Below are positions 26,602-35,646 of a stretch of DNA of 64,000 nt, piece after piece. The notes beneath the pieces were generated by a model. It worked only from the letters and a program-made list of their open reading frames with translations. It was not told where the DNA came from and made no database searches. How positions within the stretch are numbered: the first letter of the stretch is position 1; the number at the start of each line of letters is the position of its first letter. The DNA is from Alexandriicola marinus (GTDB lineage Bacteria; Pseudomonadota; Alphaproteobacteria; Rhodobacterales; Rhodobacteraceae), in NCBI RefSeq assembly GCF_004000435.1, contig NZ_RBVZ01000001.1, positions 1,255,034 through 1,319,033 on the forward strand, read 5' to 3'. Made by a program: the position numbers and the translations under genes.

Positions 26602-27450
26602 CTATGGCTCCAGGACATTTTGCACCAGCCAATCCGTCACGATGCCCGACACCTCTTCTTCATGGTTCGAATAGAAGTGGTCGCAATCCGGGACAATCTG
26701 CACCGTGCAGGGGTGCGGGGTGCGGGCTGCAAACGCTTCGGCCGGATACATTTCGGGCGGCTCGAGGCCGCCCGCCACAAAGAGACTGGGGCATTGGATT
26801 TCCGCCGCAAGCGGCAGCAATTCCGGCAACCGCTCCAGATTGTCGAGAAAGCTGTTCGCCGTTACCGCGTACCACCAGCCCGGAAGCAGCATCAGTTCCT
26901 CGCCCCGGCCTTCGGCAACCCTTGCGCGCGCGTCAAGGGTGACCTCCGCCAATCTGTCCTGCGCGAGAAGCCCGTTTCCGCTGGCAAACGGCACCATGCC
27001 AGTGCCGCCCTGATGTGCCGAAAGCAGGATCATGCCGGGTATGTCCGATCGACCCGCGCAATGGCGGACAGCCAGCATGCCACCGTTGCTATGGCCGATC
27101 ACGATAGGCGCCTGATCGCGCCGCGCACGCAGCCACCCCTCGGCGTAGCTGTTGTCGGCAATCGCCTCGTCGATGCGTTGAAATGCCCCGCCGACGGCTT
27201 CGCGACTGTTGAGCGTGGCCAAGATATCGTGGCCGCGCCGGTTGAACGCCAGCGTGGCGATCCCGAGGTCGGCCAGTCGTTCAGGCAGAAATCGCGCCGC
27301 GCCCGTATAGAAGTTCATGCAATTGCCATGGAGGATCATAGCCTGCGCCCGGGTGGGCCCCACCGGCGAATAATAGAGCCCATCGAGGGGATGGGTGTCC
27401 GTCTCGATCCTGACGAGGTCGATATGCGCCTTGCGCGCGTTAGTTTCCAT
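26602..27450 (-). CDS. Alpha/beta hydrolase
   Basis: A 282-residue alpha/beta hydrolase with the nucleophile elbow VIGHSNGGM (Ser121), the oxyanion-side segment MILHGNCMNFYTG and a C-terminal DCDHFYSNH that should carry the catalytic His. I place the start at the ATG at 27450 (METNARK), because the 28 codons upstream lie in the promoter region shared with the XRE regulator. It is divergent from the amide-catabolism operon and possibly belongs to the same pathway as an esterase or amide hydrolase, but the substrate is not evident. Confidence 0.82.
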   Translation of the reverse strand: METNARKAHIDLVRIETDTHPLDGLYYSPVGPTRAQAMILHGNCMNFYTGAARFLPERLADLGIATLAFNRRGHDILATLNSREAVGGAFQRIDEAIADNSYAEGWLRARRDQAPIVIGHSNGGMLAVRHCAGRSDIPGMILLSAHQGGTGMVPFASGNGLLAQDRLAEVTLDARARVAEGRGEELMLLPGWWYAVTANSFLDNLERLPELLPLAAEIQCPSLFVAGGLEPPEMYPAEAFAARTPHPCTVQIVPDCDHFYSNHEEEVSGIVTDWLVQNVLEP

Positions 27451-27598
27451 TCGAATGTCCCAATCGTGTCGGGGTTTCAGACCTCTGCCGAACCGGGCTG
27501 ACACCCCCTCATGAAGAAGCAGGCGCGATGACATTGCGAGATTCTTGAAAATCGTTCAAGTATGGGTATTCTCAGTGGACGCATTAATGAGGTCTTGG

Positions 27599-28189
27599 AT
27601 GAGTCAAGTAGATCTGGACGGGCAGCAGGCCGAGATCGGAATCGGCGTGAAACTTCGCCATACGCGCAAGGTCAAGGGCCTGACCCTCAAGCAGCTGGCC
27701 GACGCGGCAGGGTGTTCTGAATCGCTCTTGTCCAAGATCGAGAACGGTCGGGCGACCCCGTCTCTCAAGATGCTGCAGAAGTTGTCGAGCGGGCTCGAGA
27801 TGACGGTGGGGCAGATGTTCGCACAAGCCCCCGTGAACGAAGGTCCTGTCACAAAGGCCAATGAACGCACGATGATTCACGCCGATCCGCAGCGTCGTGG
27901 AAACGGGCTGATGCTTGAACGGCTCATCCCCTATGATGACGGACACCTGCTGCAGGGCAACATTCACCACATCGAGGTGGGCGGCAGCAGCGAAGGGGCA
28001 CTGCGCCATGAGGGCGAAGAGTTCGGCTATGTGCTGAACGGACGAATCGAACTTCTTCTCGATGACCGGGTCTATGCGCTGGAGGCCGGAGATTCGTTCT
28101 GTTTTCGCTCGGAGCGGTCGCATGGATACCGCAATGTCGGGGACGAAACGGCACGGGTTATCTGGCTCAACACACCGCCATCATTCTAA
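27599..28189 (+). CDS. XRE family regulator with C-terminal cupin domain
   Basis: A 196-residue regulator. The N-terminal helix-turn-helix occupies about residues 14-70 (KLRHTRKVKGLTLKQLADA, CSESLLSKIENGRATPSL) and the C-terminal cupin sensor about residues 120-195 (EGEEFGYVLNGRIELLLDD, LEAGDSFCFRSERSHGY). Such PuuR-like proteins sense small molecules, often amines or amino acids. Start: ATG at 27599 with GAGG six bases upstream; two earlier in-frame starts lack one. It lies directly upstream of the hydrolase/TRAP operon and is its likely regulator. Confidence 0.92.
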   Translation: MSQVDLDGQQAEIGIGVKLRHTRKVKGLTLKQLADAAGCSESLLSKIENGRATPSLKMLQKLSSGLEMTVGQMFAQAPVNEGPVTKANERTMIHADPQRRGNGLMLERLIPYDDGHLLQGNIHHIEVGGSSEGALRHEGEEFGYVLNGRIELLLDDRVYALEAGDSFCFRSERSHGYRNVGDETARVIWLNTPPSF

Positions 28190-28314
28190 AAAATACACTT
28201 TTGTGCAGATTGCCGGTAACAAAATTCAAGTAACTTGACCTGTGTGCACATCCCTGTAGTCTCCCCTCTCAAAGGCAGTTCTACGACTGCATGATCTAAC
28301 GTGGGGGACGTACC

Positions 28315-29523
28315 GTGGCCGCAGAGCAGAAACTTATCGACGCCGTCAGCGACCGGCATGACGCACATTATCAGCCCTATGGCTGGCATCATTGGCCTGA
28401 TCATCCGTGGATGGCCTACCAGTTCCGGCGCGCATTGGGTGAGACGCAAGAAGGCGGCGGCGCCGTTTCGGAGTGTTTCCAAGCCGCCTCCCGCATGATC
28501 CCGGGCGATAAGGACAGCTGGCGGATCGAGTGGCTGCGCGTGGCCGAACGCAACGACGAGCGCGGCGATCGCGAGGAAAAGGCGGGTCACATCGAAACCG
28601 CCAAGGCCTGCTGGCTTCGGGCTGCCGATTACTACCGGCAGGCGGAATTCTGGCTCGAAGGCACGGACCCGCGTCGGCTCGAGATTTTCACGAAGATGGA
28701 AAACTGCTCCAAGAAATGGGGCAAGTGGCTGACGCCCGCGATGGAAGAGGTCGAGATCCCCTATCTTGACGGCAAGATGTATGGCTACTTTCTGAAATCG
28801 CCCACGTCCGCCGATCCGTCGCCGGTTCTGATCTGCTTCGGCGGCCTGGACAGCATCAAGGACGAGATGTGGTTCATGAGCGCGCGCGGGCCGTATCAGC
28901 GTGGCATCTCGGTGCTGATGATCGACGGCCCCGGACAAGGTGGCACGCTTCGCCGCCACGGCATCAACACGCAGGTGGATTATGAAACGCCCGTTGGCGT
29001 CATGATCGACTGGTTGCTGGAGCGCGGCGATATCGACCCGGACCGCATCGGGGTCTGCGGTTCCAGCCTTGGCGGTTTCTATGCCGCACGCGCCGCATCG
29101 TATGAAAAGCGGATTGCAGCGGCAATTTCGCATGGCGCGGTCTGGGATGTGAACGCGCTCTGGGGCAAGGCGGGCGAAAGTCACGGTCTTGCCGATCACA
29201 TCAAGTGGGTGTTCGGCGCGGACGACATGGCGGGCGCTCTGGAAAAGGGCGAACCGTTCAAGCTGGAGGGGCATATCGACAAGATCTCGTGCCCCTACCT
29301 GATCTGTCATGGCGGCAGCGATGTTCTGAGCGTTCAGCAGGCCAAGCAGGTCTATGACTACGCCAAGGAGAACGGGGTCGACGTGACGCTCGAGATGATC
29401 CAGGTCGAAGAAACCGGCGCCGAACATTGCCAGCACGACAACCCCTCCATCGGACAGGAAAAAATGTCTGACTGGTTGGCTGACCGCTTCGGGCTGGATC
29501 AAAAACGGCCCTATGCAACCTGA
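28315..29523 (+). CDS. Alpha/beta hydrolase of the FrsA/dihydroxypseudooxynicotine hydrolase type
   Basis: A 402-residue hydrolase with a helical N-terminal region of about 160 residues and an alpha/beta core. The nucleophile is in GSSLGG (Ser251), after DPDRIGVC. The catalytic acid is probably in CHGGSDVLSV and the His in EHCQHDN. The extended N-terminal domain and the motif ICFGGLDS are typical of enzymes that cleave C-C or amide/ester bonds in ring-derived compounds, such as 2,6-dihydroxypseudooxynicotine hydrolase. The GTG start at 28315 follows GGGGGA. It is the first gene of a seven-gene rightward operon with a TRAP importer. Confidence 0.85.
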   Translation: MAAEQKLIDAVSDRHDAHYQPYGWHHWPDHPWMAYQFRRALGETQEGGGAVSECFQAASRMIPGDKDSWRIEWLRVAERNDERGDREEKAGHIETAKACWLRAADYYRQAEFWLEGTDPRRLEIFTKMENCSKKWGKWLTPAMEEVEIPYLDGKMYGYFLKSPTSADPSPVLICFGGLDSIKDEMWFMSARGPYQRGISVLMIDGPGQGGTLRRHGINTQVDYETPVGVMIDWLLERGDIDPDRIGVCGSSLGGFYAARAASYEKRIAAAISHGAVWDVNALWGKAGESHGLADHIKWVFGADDMAGALEKGEPFKLEGHIDKISCPYLICHGGSDVLSVQQAKQVYDYAKENGVDVTLEMIQVEETGAEHCQHDNPSIGQEKMSDWLADRFGLDQKRPYAT

Positions 29524-29530
29524 AAGAACT

Positions 29531-29556
29531 CGTCCCTGCGCTGATGTGCAGGGACG
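29531..29556 (+). other. Intercistronic hairpin
   Basis: A perfect 9-bp stem, CGTCCCTGC at 29531-29539 and GCAGGGACG at 29548-29556, with an 8-base loop just after the hydrolase stop codon. No U-tract follows. It probably acts as a transcript-stability or partial-termination element that sets binding-protein levels above hydrolase levels. Confidence 0.45.
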
Positions 29557-29562
29557 CAAGAA

Positions 29563-29579
29563 AGCCGCGTAAAGCGGCT
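29563..29579 (+). other. Second intercistronic hairpin
   Basis: AGCCGC at 29563-29568 pairs with GCGGCT at 29574-29579 around a 5-base loop. It stands immediately after the first hairpin and before the TRAP binding protein gene. No U-tract. Confidence 0.35.
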
Positions 29580-29617
29580 CCTGCCTGCATGACAACCGAC
29601 AGATTGGAGACACTGAA

Positions 29618-30625
29618 ATGCGCCGCACGACACTTATGATGATGATGGCCGCCGCGATCCCGGCCGCCGCACTGCCCGCCGTAACGATGGCCCAGGACAT
29701 GAAGATCGCCCACGTGGCCCCTCCGGGCGATCCGCGTGATCTGGGCGCCCATTCCGTCGCCGATTTCCTGGCCGCGTCCGACAGCTGCGACCTGACCGCG
29801 ACCGTTTTCCCGTCGGGTCAGCTGGGCGGCACCACCGACCTGATCGAGGGCATGCAGATCGGCTCAATCGAGGCGGTGATCCTTCCCGCGGCCTTCATGG
29901 TCGGGTTCCAGCCAAAGATCGGCATTTTCGATTTTCCGTTCTTTTGGCCGACCGACACTGACAGCCTGACCCAGGTGCTCGAGAGTGACGCGATGCGCAG
30001 CGTCTTGGACACCACCGACGAGATCGGCGTGACAAGCATCGGCGTCTGGCACACGGGCTACAAGGAATGGACCGGTAACAAGCCGCTGCGCACATTGGCC
30101 GATTTCGAAGGTCTGCGGTCACGCGTGATGCCTTCGCCGATCCTTGTGGAACAGCAGGAATTGTTGGGCCTCAACCCCGTCAACATGCCGTTCCCGGAAA
30201 CCTATGGCGCGCTTCAGAACGGCACGATCGACGCACAGGAAAACCCGGTCGTCACCAGCTATGTGATGAAGTTCATGGAAGTTCAGTCCCACCTGACCCT
30301 GACGAGCCATGGCAACCTTGACCAATTGTTCATGGTCTCCAAGAGCTGGTTCGACGGTCTCGACGCCGGCTGTCAGGACGCCATTCGCGCCGCCTCGGCC
30401 GAAGCATCGGTGATTGTCATGGATGCGACGGAAAGCATGGAAGGTGAGGCCATGGCGGCCTTTGCCGAAATGGGCATCACGGTCACCGAACTGACGGAAG
30501 AGGAATTCCTTGCCCTGCGCGACGCGACGCTGCCTGGCGTCGAGGCGCTCTATGTGCAGGAAGTCGGTGCTGAGGGCCAGGCCATCATCGATGCTCTCAA
30601 GGCCGAAATGGGTCGGCTCGAATGA
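29618..30625 (+). CDS. TRAP transporter substrate-binding protein (DctP family)
   Basis: A 335-residue periplasmic receptor. The signal peptide runs to about residue 25 (AALPAVTMAQD), then KIAHVAPPGDPRDLGAHSV. The family arginine and substrate region is around SRVMPSPILVEQQELLGLNPVNMPFPETYGALQNGTIDAQENP. It captures an organic anion or zwitterion for the DctQM membrane pair encoded next. A four-base overlap (ATGA) links it to the small subunit gene. Confidence 0.95.
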   Translation: MRRTTLMMMMAAAIPAAALPAVTMAQDMKIAHVAPPGDPRDLGAHSVADFLAASDSCDLTATVFPSGQLGGTTDLIEGMQIGSIEAVILPAAFMVGFQPKIGIFDFPFFWPTDTDSLTQVLESDAMRSVLDTTDEIGVTSIGVWHTGYKEWTGNKPLRTLADFEGLRSRVMPSPILVEQQELLGLNPVNMPFPETYGALQNGTIDAQENPVVTSYVMKFMEVQSHLTLTSHGNLDQLFMVSKSWFDGLDAGCQDAIRAASAEASVIVMDATESMEGEAMAAFAEMGITVTELTEEEFLALRDATLPGVEALYVQEVGAEGQAIIDALKAEMGRLE

Positions 30626-31224
30626 CACCGGGCGGGTCGGTCGGGGATGGCGATGTGCCCTCCGCGGCCATCCGCGCCGTTAGATTACTGGACAGGGCTC
30701 TGCGGGGCCCTGACCTTATTGCCAGCGTTCTGATCGGGCTGGCGCTGCTGGTGATCACCGGCACGCTTTTTGTCAGTGCAGTTGGCCGCTACACCATCGG
30801 TCAGAGCCTGCTTGGCGGCGAAGAAGCGGCGCGATACCTGATGGTCTGGATGACCTTTCTGGGTACCTATGTTCTGATCCGCCAGCGCAGGCATATCGCC
30901 ATCGACGTGTTGCCGCGCTTTGCTCCGCCGTTCGTCACCCGATGGCTCGGGGTCTTCATCGGTGCACTGGGCGCGGTTCTCATGTTCTACCTGTTCTGGA
31001 ACGGCTGGTCACTGGCCGCCCGTATGCTTGCCGGAGGTCAGCTCAGCCCGGTGCTGCCGGTTCCGCGCGGCCTGCTGCACCTGTCACTTCCGGTCGGGGC
31101 AGGGCTGAGTGTGCTGGCCTTCGTCCATATGTGTCTGTCGTTCCTGTTCGACCCGGCGACAGAGCTGGCGCGCGCGTCCGAAGGTCCGGACCCGAAACCG
31201 TCCCTCCCGATAGAAGAGAGCTGA
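30622..31224 (+). CDS. TRAP transporter small membrane subunit (DctQ family)
   Basis: A 200-residue protein with four predicted helices (around residues 33-52, 70-90, 108-128 and 147-170) and the family segment EEAARYLMVWMTFLGTYVLIRQRRHIAIDV. It couples the binding protein to the large permease. The start ATG at 30622 overlaps the stop codon of the binding protein gene. Confidence 0.94.
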   Translation: MTPGGSVGDGDVPSAAIRAVRLLDRALRGPDLIASVLIGLALLVITGTLFVSAVGRYTIGQSLLGGEEAARYLMVWMTFLGTYVLIRQRRHIAIDVLPRFAPPFVTRWLGVFIGALGAVLMFYLFWNGWSLAARMLAGGQLSPVLPVPRGLLHLSLPVGAGLSVLAFVHMCLSFLFDPATELARASEGPDPKPSLPIEES

Positions 31225-31229
31225 TCGCC

Positions 31230-32498
31230 ATGCCCGTCACCGTATTCGCGGTCATCATGATCGGGTTGCTGGCGCTGTCGGTGCCGATCTTTCTCGGCAT
31301 CCTCGCCGCGACAATCGGCACGTTCGAAATCTTCGGTCCGCAGATGCCGTCGCTTGTCATGGCGCAGCGGGTGATCGAGGGGGTCAACGTCTTCTCGCTG
31401 CTCGCGGTGCCCTTGTTCATCTTTGCCGCAGACATCATCGCAAGGGGCCAGATCGGTGCGCGGCTGGTTGCGCTGGTCGAGGCGCTGGTGGGGCATGTGA
31501 CTGGCGGTCTGGCGATGGCGACCGTGATCTCCTGTGCGCTCTTCGGCGCCATCAGCGGGATCGGTGCCGCGGCGGTCGTGTCGATCGGTCCGCTGGTCTA
31601 CCCCGCCCTCTTGCGGCAGGGATACGGGCGCGCCTTTTCGGCTGGGCTGATCCTGTCGGCCTCGACGCTGGCCATGTTGATCCCGCCCGGGGTCGCGATG
31701 ATCCTCTATTCGGTGCAAACCTCCGCCTCGGTCGGCTCCGTCTTCCTCGCGGGGCTTGGCGCCGGGCTCCTCTTCGTCGTGGCGCTTGCCGTCTATGTCT
31801 ATATCCACGCGCGCATGAAGGGCATCGGGGGCACCGCGCGTGCCACCCGCGCCGAGAGGATGACCGCGGCAAGAAATGCGGGCTGGGCGCTTGGTCTCCC
31901 TGCCGTGATCTTCGGCGGGATCTATGGCGGCGTGTTCACCCCCACGGAGGCTGCGGCGGCGGCCTGTGTCTATGCGATTGTCGTCGAATGCCTGATCTAC
32001 CGCGACATGTCGGTGTCGGAGCTGTTCTCGATCTCGCGCACATCGGGGGCGGTGATCGCGACCTTGCTGATCCTGATCGCGGTTGGCGGCAGCATGGGCT
32101 GGTATCTCACGTTGCTGCAAGTGCCACAGATGATCAGTGGCGGGCTCGAAGGCATGCCGGCATGGTCGATCTTTGCCATCATCAATGTGATCTTTCTTAT
32201 CGCGGGGATGTTCGTCGATCCGAACTCGGCCATTATCGTTCTGTCCCCTCTGATCTATCCGGCGGCCACGGCGGCAGGGGTCGATCCGACGCATCTGGGC
32301 GCGGTGCTTGTCCTGAACCTTGCCATCGGGATGATCTCCCCACCCTTCGGCCTGAACATCTTCATCGGCATGACAACGTTCCGCATCGGCTATCTCGAAG
32401 TCGTGCGCAGTCTGCTTCCCTTCATCGCCATCGCGCTCGGCGTGCTGATCGTCGCCACCTATCTGCCAACGTCGATCATGTGGCTCGTGCGACTTTAG
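31230..32498 (+). CDS. TRAP transporter large permease (DctM family)
   Basis: A 422-residue permease with about 12 helices. The start ATG at 31230 (MPVTVFAVIMIG) follows the DctQ stop by five bases; the longer open frame upstream is the shadow of DctQ. Family marks are ALFGAISGIGAAAVVSIGP, LPAVIFGGIYGGVFTPTEAAA and MISPPFGLNIF near the end. It uses a sodium gradient to bring in the substrate presented by the DctP protein. Confidence 0.95.
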   Translation: MPVTVFAVIMIGLLALSVPIFLGILAATIGTFEIFGPQMPSLVMAQRVIEGVNVFSLLAVPLFIFAADIIARGQIGARLVALVEALVGHVTGGLAMATVISCALFGAISGIGAAAVVSIGPLVYPALLRQGYGRAFSAGLILSASTLAMLIPPGVAMILYSVQTSASVGSVFLAGLGAGLLFVVALAVYVYIHARMKGIGGTARATRAERMTAARNAGWALGLPAVIFGGIYGGVFTPTEAAAAACVYAIVVECLIYRDMSVSELFSISRTSGAVIATLLILIAVGGSMGWYLTLLQVPQMISGGLEGMPAWSIFAIINVIFLIAGMFVDPNSAIIVLSPLIYPAATAAGVDPTHLGAVLVLNLAIGMISPPFGLNIFIGMTTFRIGYLEVVRSLLPFIAIALGVLIVATYLPTSIMWLVRL

Positions 32499-32527
32499 AC
32501 GCTTCATACACAAACCGGAGGAAACAC

Positions 32528-33154
32528 ATGGATTTCGGCGTAGACAATCCGACACCCGCCGTCGTCGCCATCGACCTGCATCGCGGCCATCTCGACCCGG
32601 AGGTCGCGACGATGCCGCTGGAGGCCGAGCGCGCCGCCAAGATCGTCGAGGCGAACGGCGTTTTCTTTGACGCATGCCGCGAGGCCGGCATCCCGATTTA
32701 TCATATCGTCACGCGTTACCGCGATGTGGCCGAGATCCGGTCCAACCCGTTCTGGCGCACCCGGGCAGACGACCCCAATGCAACACGCAAGAACGTGGAG
32801 CGGCACAATCTCGACGGGCTGCCCGGCTGCGAGGTGATGCCGCGTCTCTGGCGCGAGGGCGACAGGGTGGTCGACACCAAGAAGCGCTATGATTGCTTCG
32901 TTGCGACCGATCTGGACTTCACCTTGCGGCGGCACGGCATCAACACCCTGCTGATCACCGGCGTGAATACCTCCAGCTGCGTGCTCGCCACGGCGATCCG
33001 GGCCAACGTCCTCGACTATGCCTCTGTCTGCATCGAGGATTGCGTGGATACGATGGACGGACCGGTGCTGCACGAGGCGGCGCTCACCTGCCTGCGCGCT
33101 GCCTTTGGCTGGGTGATGAGTGCCGAAGAAGCGCTCGGTCATTTCGCCGCCTGA
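32528..33154 (+). CDS. Cysteine hydrolase of the isochorismatase-like family
   Basis: A 208-residue enzyme with the family catalytic triad: Asp16 in VVAIDLHRGH, Lys118 or Lys119 in DTKKRYDCF and Cys151 in TSSCVLATA. Relatives include N-carbamoylsarcosine amidase, maleamate amidase and ureidoacrylate hydrolase, which release ammonia or CO2 plus ammonia from amides and carbamoyl groups. Start ATG at 32528 after GGAGG. Adjacent to a polysaccharide-deacetylase-like and an asparaginase-like gene, it probably handles one amide or ureide step of the imported compound. Confidence 0.9.
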   Translation: MDFGVDNPTPAVVAIDLHRGHLDPEVATMPLEAERAAKIVEANGVFFDACREAGIPIYHIVTRYRDVAEIRSNPFWRTRADDPNATRKNVERHNLDGLPGCEVMPRLWREGDRVVDTKKRYDCFVATDLDFTLRRHGINTLLITGVNTSSCVLATAIRANVLDYASVCIEDCVDTMDGPVLHEAALTCLRAAFGWVMSAEEALGHFAA

Positions 33155-33185
33155 TCGCCCCAAGACAAGACGAAAGATCTCAACC

Positions 33186-34091
33186 ATGTCGAACGCCTCA
33201 TCCCCCGTCGGCCACAGCGTCCGTGGCCGCATTCCCTACCGCCCGATCACGGACCGCCCGGCACTGACCCTGCCGGGAGATGCCCGGGTCGCGGTCTATA
33301 CCATCGTCAATGTCGAATGCTGGGATCCTGCGGGTCCGATGCCGCGCACGGTCTTGCCACCGCCGATGGGCGTGCCGATGCTGCCGGATGTCCCGAACTG
33401 GGCGTGGCACGAATACGGAATGCGTGTTGGGTTCTGGCGTTTCCTCGAGGCGCTCGAGTCGCGCGACCTGAAGGCGACGCTGGCGATCAACGGCTCCGTC
33501 ATCGAGGCCTATCCCGAAATCGCCGAAGCGGCTCACAAGGCCGGCTGGGACTTCATGGGCCACGGCTTTCACCAAAAACCCATGCACAAGGTTGAGGATC
33601 AGGCCGAGGCAGTCGCCAAGACCATCGAGGCGATCCGGAGTGTCACGGGCAAGCCGCCCCGGGGATGGGAAAGCCCCGGCATCACCGAGACCGACGAGAC
33701 GGCCGATATTCTTGCCGCGGCCGGCATCGAATATGTCGCGGACTGGGTGCTGGACGATCAGCCCGTGCCGATCAAGACCGAGACCGGTCGACTGACCTCT
33801 GTTCCCTATACGGTCGAGATCAACGATGTGATCATGACTGCCGTTCAGGGGCAGCCATCGGACGAGATTTTCAGGCGCGGCAAGGATCAGTTCGACCAGC
33901 TCTACAAAGATGGCGCGACGACGCCCCGGGTCATGGCCATTTCCATACATCCGTACCTGACGGGTGTTCCGCACCGGATGAAATATCTCGAACAGCTCTA
34001 CGACTACATCCTGGATCATGGCGGTGCCCAGATGTGGACGGGGGCAGAGATCCTCGACTGGTACCTTGAACAGACGTCAGGGGCCGAGTAA
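33186..34091 (+). CDS. Polysaccharide deacetylase family protein (PuuE-like)
   Basis: A 301-residue NodB-homology protein without a signal peptide. Visible features are KATLAINGSVIEAYPEI, DFMGHGFHQKPMH, the strand GWESPGITETDETADIL and a C-terminal ISIHPYLTGVPHRM. This is the cytosolic subfamily that includes metal-independent allantoinase PuuE, rather than cell-wall deacetylases. In this operon it most likely opens a cyclic amide or ureide ring (inference). Confidence 0.87.
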   Translation: MSNASSPVGHSVRGRIPYRPITDRPALTLPGDARVAVYTIVNVECWDPAGPMPRTVLPPPMGVPMLPDVPNWAWHEYGMRVGFWRFLEALESRDLKATLAINGSVIEAYPEIAEAAHKAGWDFMGHGFHQKPMHKVEDQAEAVAKTIEAIRSVTGKPPRGWESPGITETDETADILAAAGIEYVADWVLDDQPVPIKTETGRLTSVPYTVEINDVIMTAVQGQPSDEIFRRGKDQFDQLYKDGATTPRVMAISIHPYLTGVPHRMKYLEQLYDYILDHGGAQMWTGAEILDWYLEQTSGAE

Positions 34092-34148
34092 CCGTCCCTG
34101 CCCTATCCACGCGACCCCGGACATTATCCACTGCCAACCGAGGCCCCG

Positions 34149-35132
34149 ATGACCGACACCCTGCCCGAAATTGCCCTGATCCTGCTCGGGGGCACGATTA
34201 CGATGACAAAGGACACGGTTGGCGGCATCGTGCCCTCGCTCTCGGCGGAGGCGCTGATCGAGGCTGTGCCCGGCCTCAGCGAGGTGGCGCATGTCACACC
34301 GTCGTCGCCGTTCCGCATTCCGGGCGCCTCGCTGACGTTGCCGCAACTGGGTCAGGTCGCCGCTGCCGCACAAGCAGCGGTGGCGGCAGGCGCGTCCGGT
34401 GTCATCGTGGTGCAGGGCACCGATACGATCGAAGAAACGGCCTTTGCGCTGGACTGCCTGTGGTCGCTGGATGCGCCGCTGGTCGTCACCGGGGCGATGC
34501 GCGGGCCCGAGGCCGCAGGCGCGGACGGTCCGGCCAACCTTCTGTCGGCGGCCATTGCCGCGGCCAGCCCGGAATTGCGTGGTCGGGGCGTGACGGTCGT
34601 CATGAATGATCAGGTGCACGCCGCAGAATATGTCGCCAAGACCCATACGGGGCTCTGCTCGGCCTTCCGTTCAATCGGACCGGGACCGATGGGCGAGGTG
34701 TTCGAGGGGCGCCTGCATGTCCTCGCGTCGGTGGCACGGCAGGCCCGCACCCTGCCGCTTCCGGGCGACAGCGTGCCCCCAGTGGCCCTGTTCAAGCCCG
34801 GGCTCGGCGAAGACGCCCGGCTTCTCTCGGTGCTGCCCGATCTCGGGTATGCGGGGGTCGTCGTCGAAGGCATGGGTGCCGGGCATGTGGCCGAGGTCCT
34901 GTCTGAACCTCTGGGGCAACTGGCCGTGACGATGCCTGTCATCCTCGCCAGTCGCACCGGTGACGGCCCGGTCTTTCAACGAACCTACGGGTTCAACGGC
35001 TCTGAAACCGACCTGATCGGGCGTGGTCTGATCCCCGCGGGGCGCCTTCCGGCAATCAAGGCACGTCTTCTCTTGCAGTTGCTCCTGTCAGCCGGTGCCG
35101 CGCACACGGATATCCGCGCGGCCTTCGACTGA
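34149..35132 (+). CDS. Asparaginase/glutaminase family amidohydrolase
   Basis: A 327-residue type I/II asparaginase-fold enzyme. The first nucleophile is Thr16 in LLGGTIT, and the second catalytic block is QGTDT with Thr91-Asp92, where the usual HGTDT histidine is Gln. Later segments are TGAMRGPEAAGADGPANLL and GFNGSETDL. No signal peptide, so cytoplasmic. As the last gene of the TRAP/hydrolase operon it may remove an amide nitrogen from a pathway intermediate instead of from asparagine itself. Confidence 0.88.
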   Translation: MTDTLPEIALILLGGTITMTKDTVGGIVPSLSAEALIEAVPGLSEVAHVTPSSPFRIPGASLTLPQLGQVAAAAQAAVAAGASGVIVVQGTDTIEETAFALDCLWSLDAPLVVTGAMRGPEAAGADGPANLLSAAIAAASPELRGRGVTVVMNDQVHAAEYVAKTHTGLCSAFRSIGPGPMGEVFEGRLHVLASVARQARTLPLPGDSVPPVALFKPGLGEDARLLSVLPDLGYAGVVVEGMGAGHVAEVLSEPLGQLAVTMPVILASRTGDGPVFQRTYGFNGSETDLIGRGLIPAGRLPAIKARLLLQLLLSAGAAHTDIRAAFD

Positions 35133-35646
35133 CGCCCGACCGCCCCTCGTCGTGACCAAGGTAGCACTGCAACATCCCTTTCGAGCCGCCATTCACGTTC
35201 CCAACTTGCGGTTTGGTTCATCTTCATACTGATCGAACGAGATCGACGTGAAAGCGCAAGTCCGCATCTCGAAAAGCCAGTAGGGTCATAGCCTTAATGG
35301 TTTGTCCGGATCGGCCCGGAGTGACATTTCAAATCTGCTTTTGTGGCTCCATAGCCCGGATATGATTGGCGCCTTGCAAGAGCACAACAGATCGAACCGC
35401 TGGCGACTCTGAACCCGCCGAGCGACGAGCGGCCGACGACGGAGACGATCATTGGTCTTTTCAAGGCCGAGATCATCCACAGGCCCGAGCCGTGGCCCGC
35501 TCTGGCGTGATCGCGTCAAGACCTGCCCGGGCCATGACTGCGACCAGGTCTGACTGGACGAGACCAGGAACGCGCGACAGAACTGTTGCCCGACTCAACG
35601 CTGTCGTTTCCGGCACATGCAGCGGCGTGAGAACAGCGCTGAGACC
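35133..35646. other. Gene-free stretch containing IS debris
   Basis: 514 bp between convergent genes. Apart from the IS3 transposase fragment at 35433-35510 no protein-like reading frame or promoter was recognised; reading frames are broken on both strands. Confidence 0.5.
35433..35510 (+). pseudogene. Fragment of an IS3-family transposase (OrfB C-terminal part)
   Basis: A 25-codon stretch reads ETIIGLFKAEIIHRPEPW, which matches the very conserved end of the IS3-family integrase core (family form: E-x-I-x-GL[FY]K-x-E-x-I-x-x-x-GPW). It ends at a stop at 35508 and has no start, no OrfA and no terminal repeats around it. It is therefore a decayed remnant, marking an old insertion at the left border of the sugar/polyol island. 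Confidence 0.65.

Noticed and set aside
31038..32675. A 545-codon minus-strand open frame.
   Set aside because: Antisense to the DctQ and DctM genes; very rich in Arg, Asp, His and Gln with no motif.
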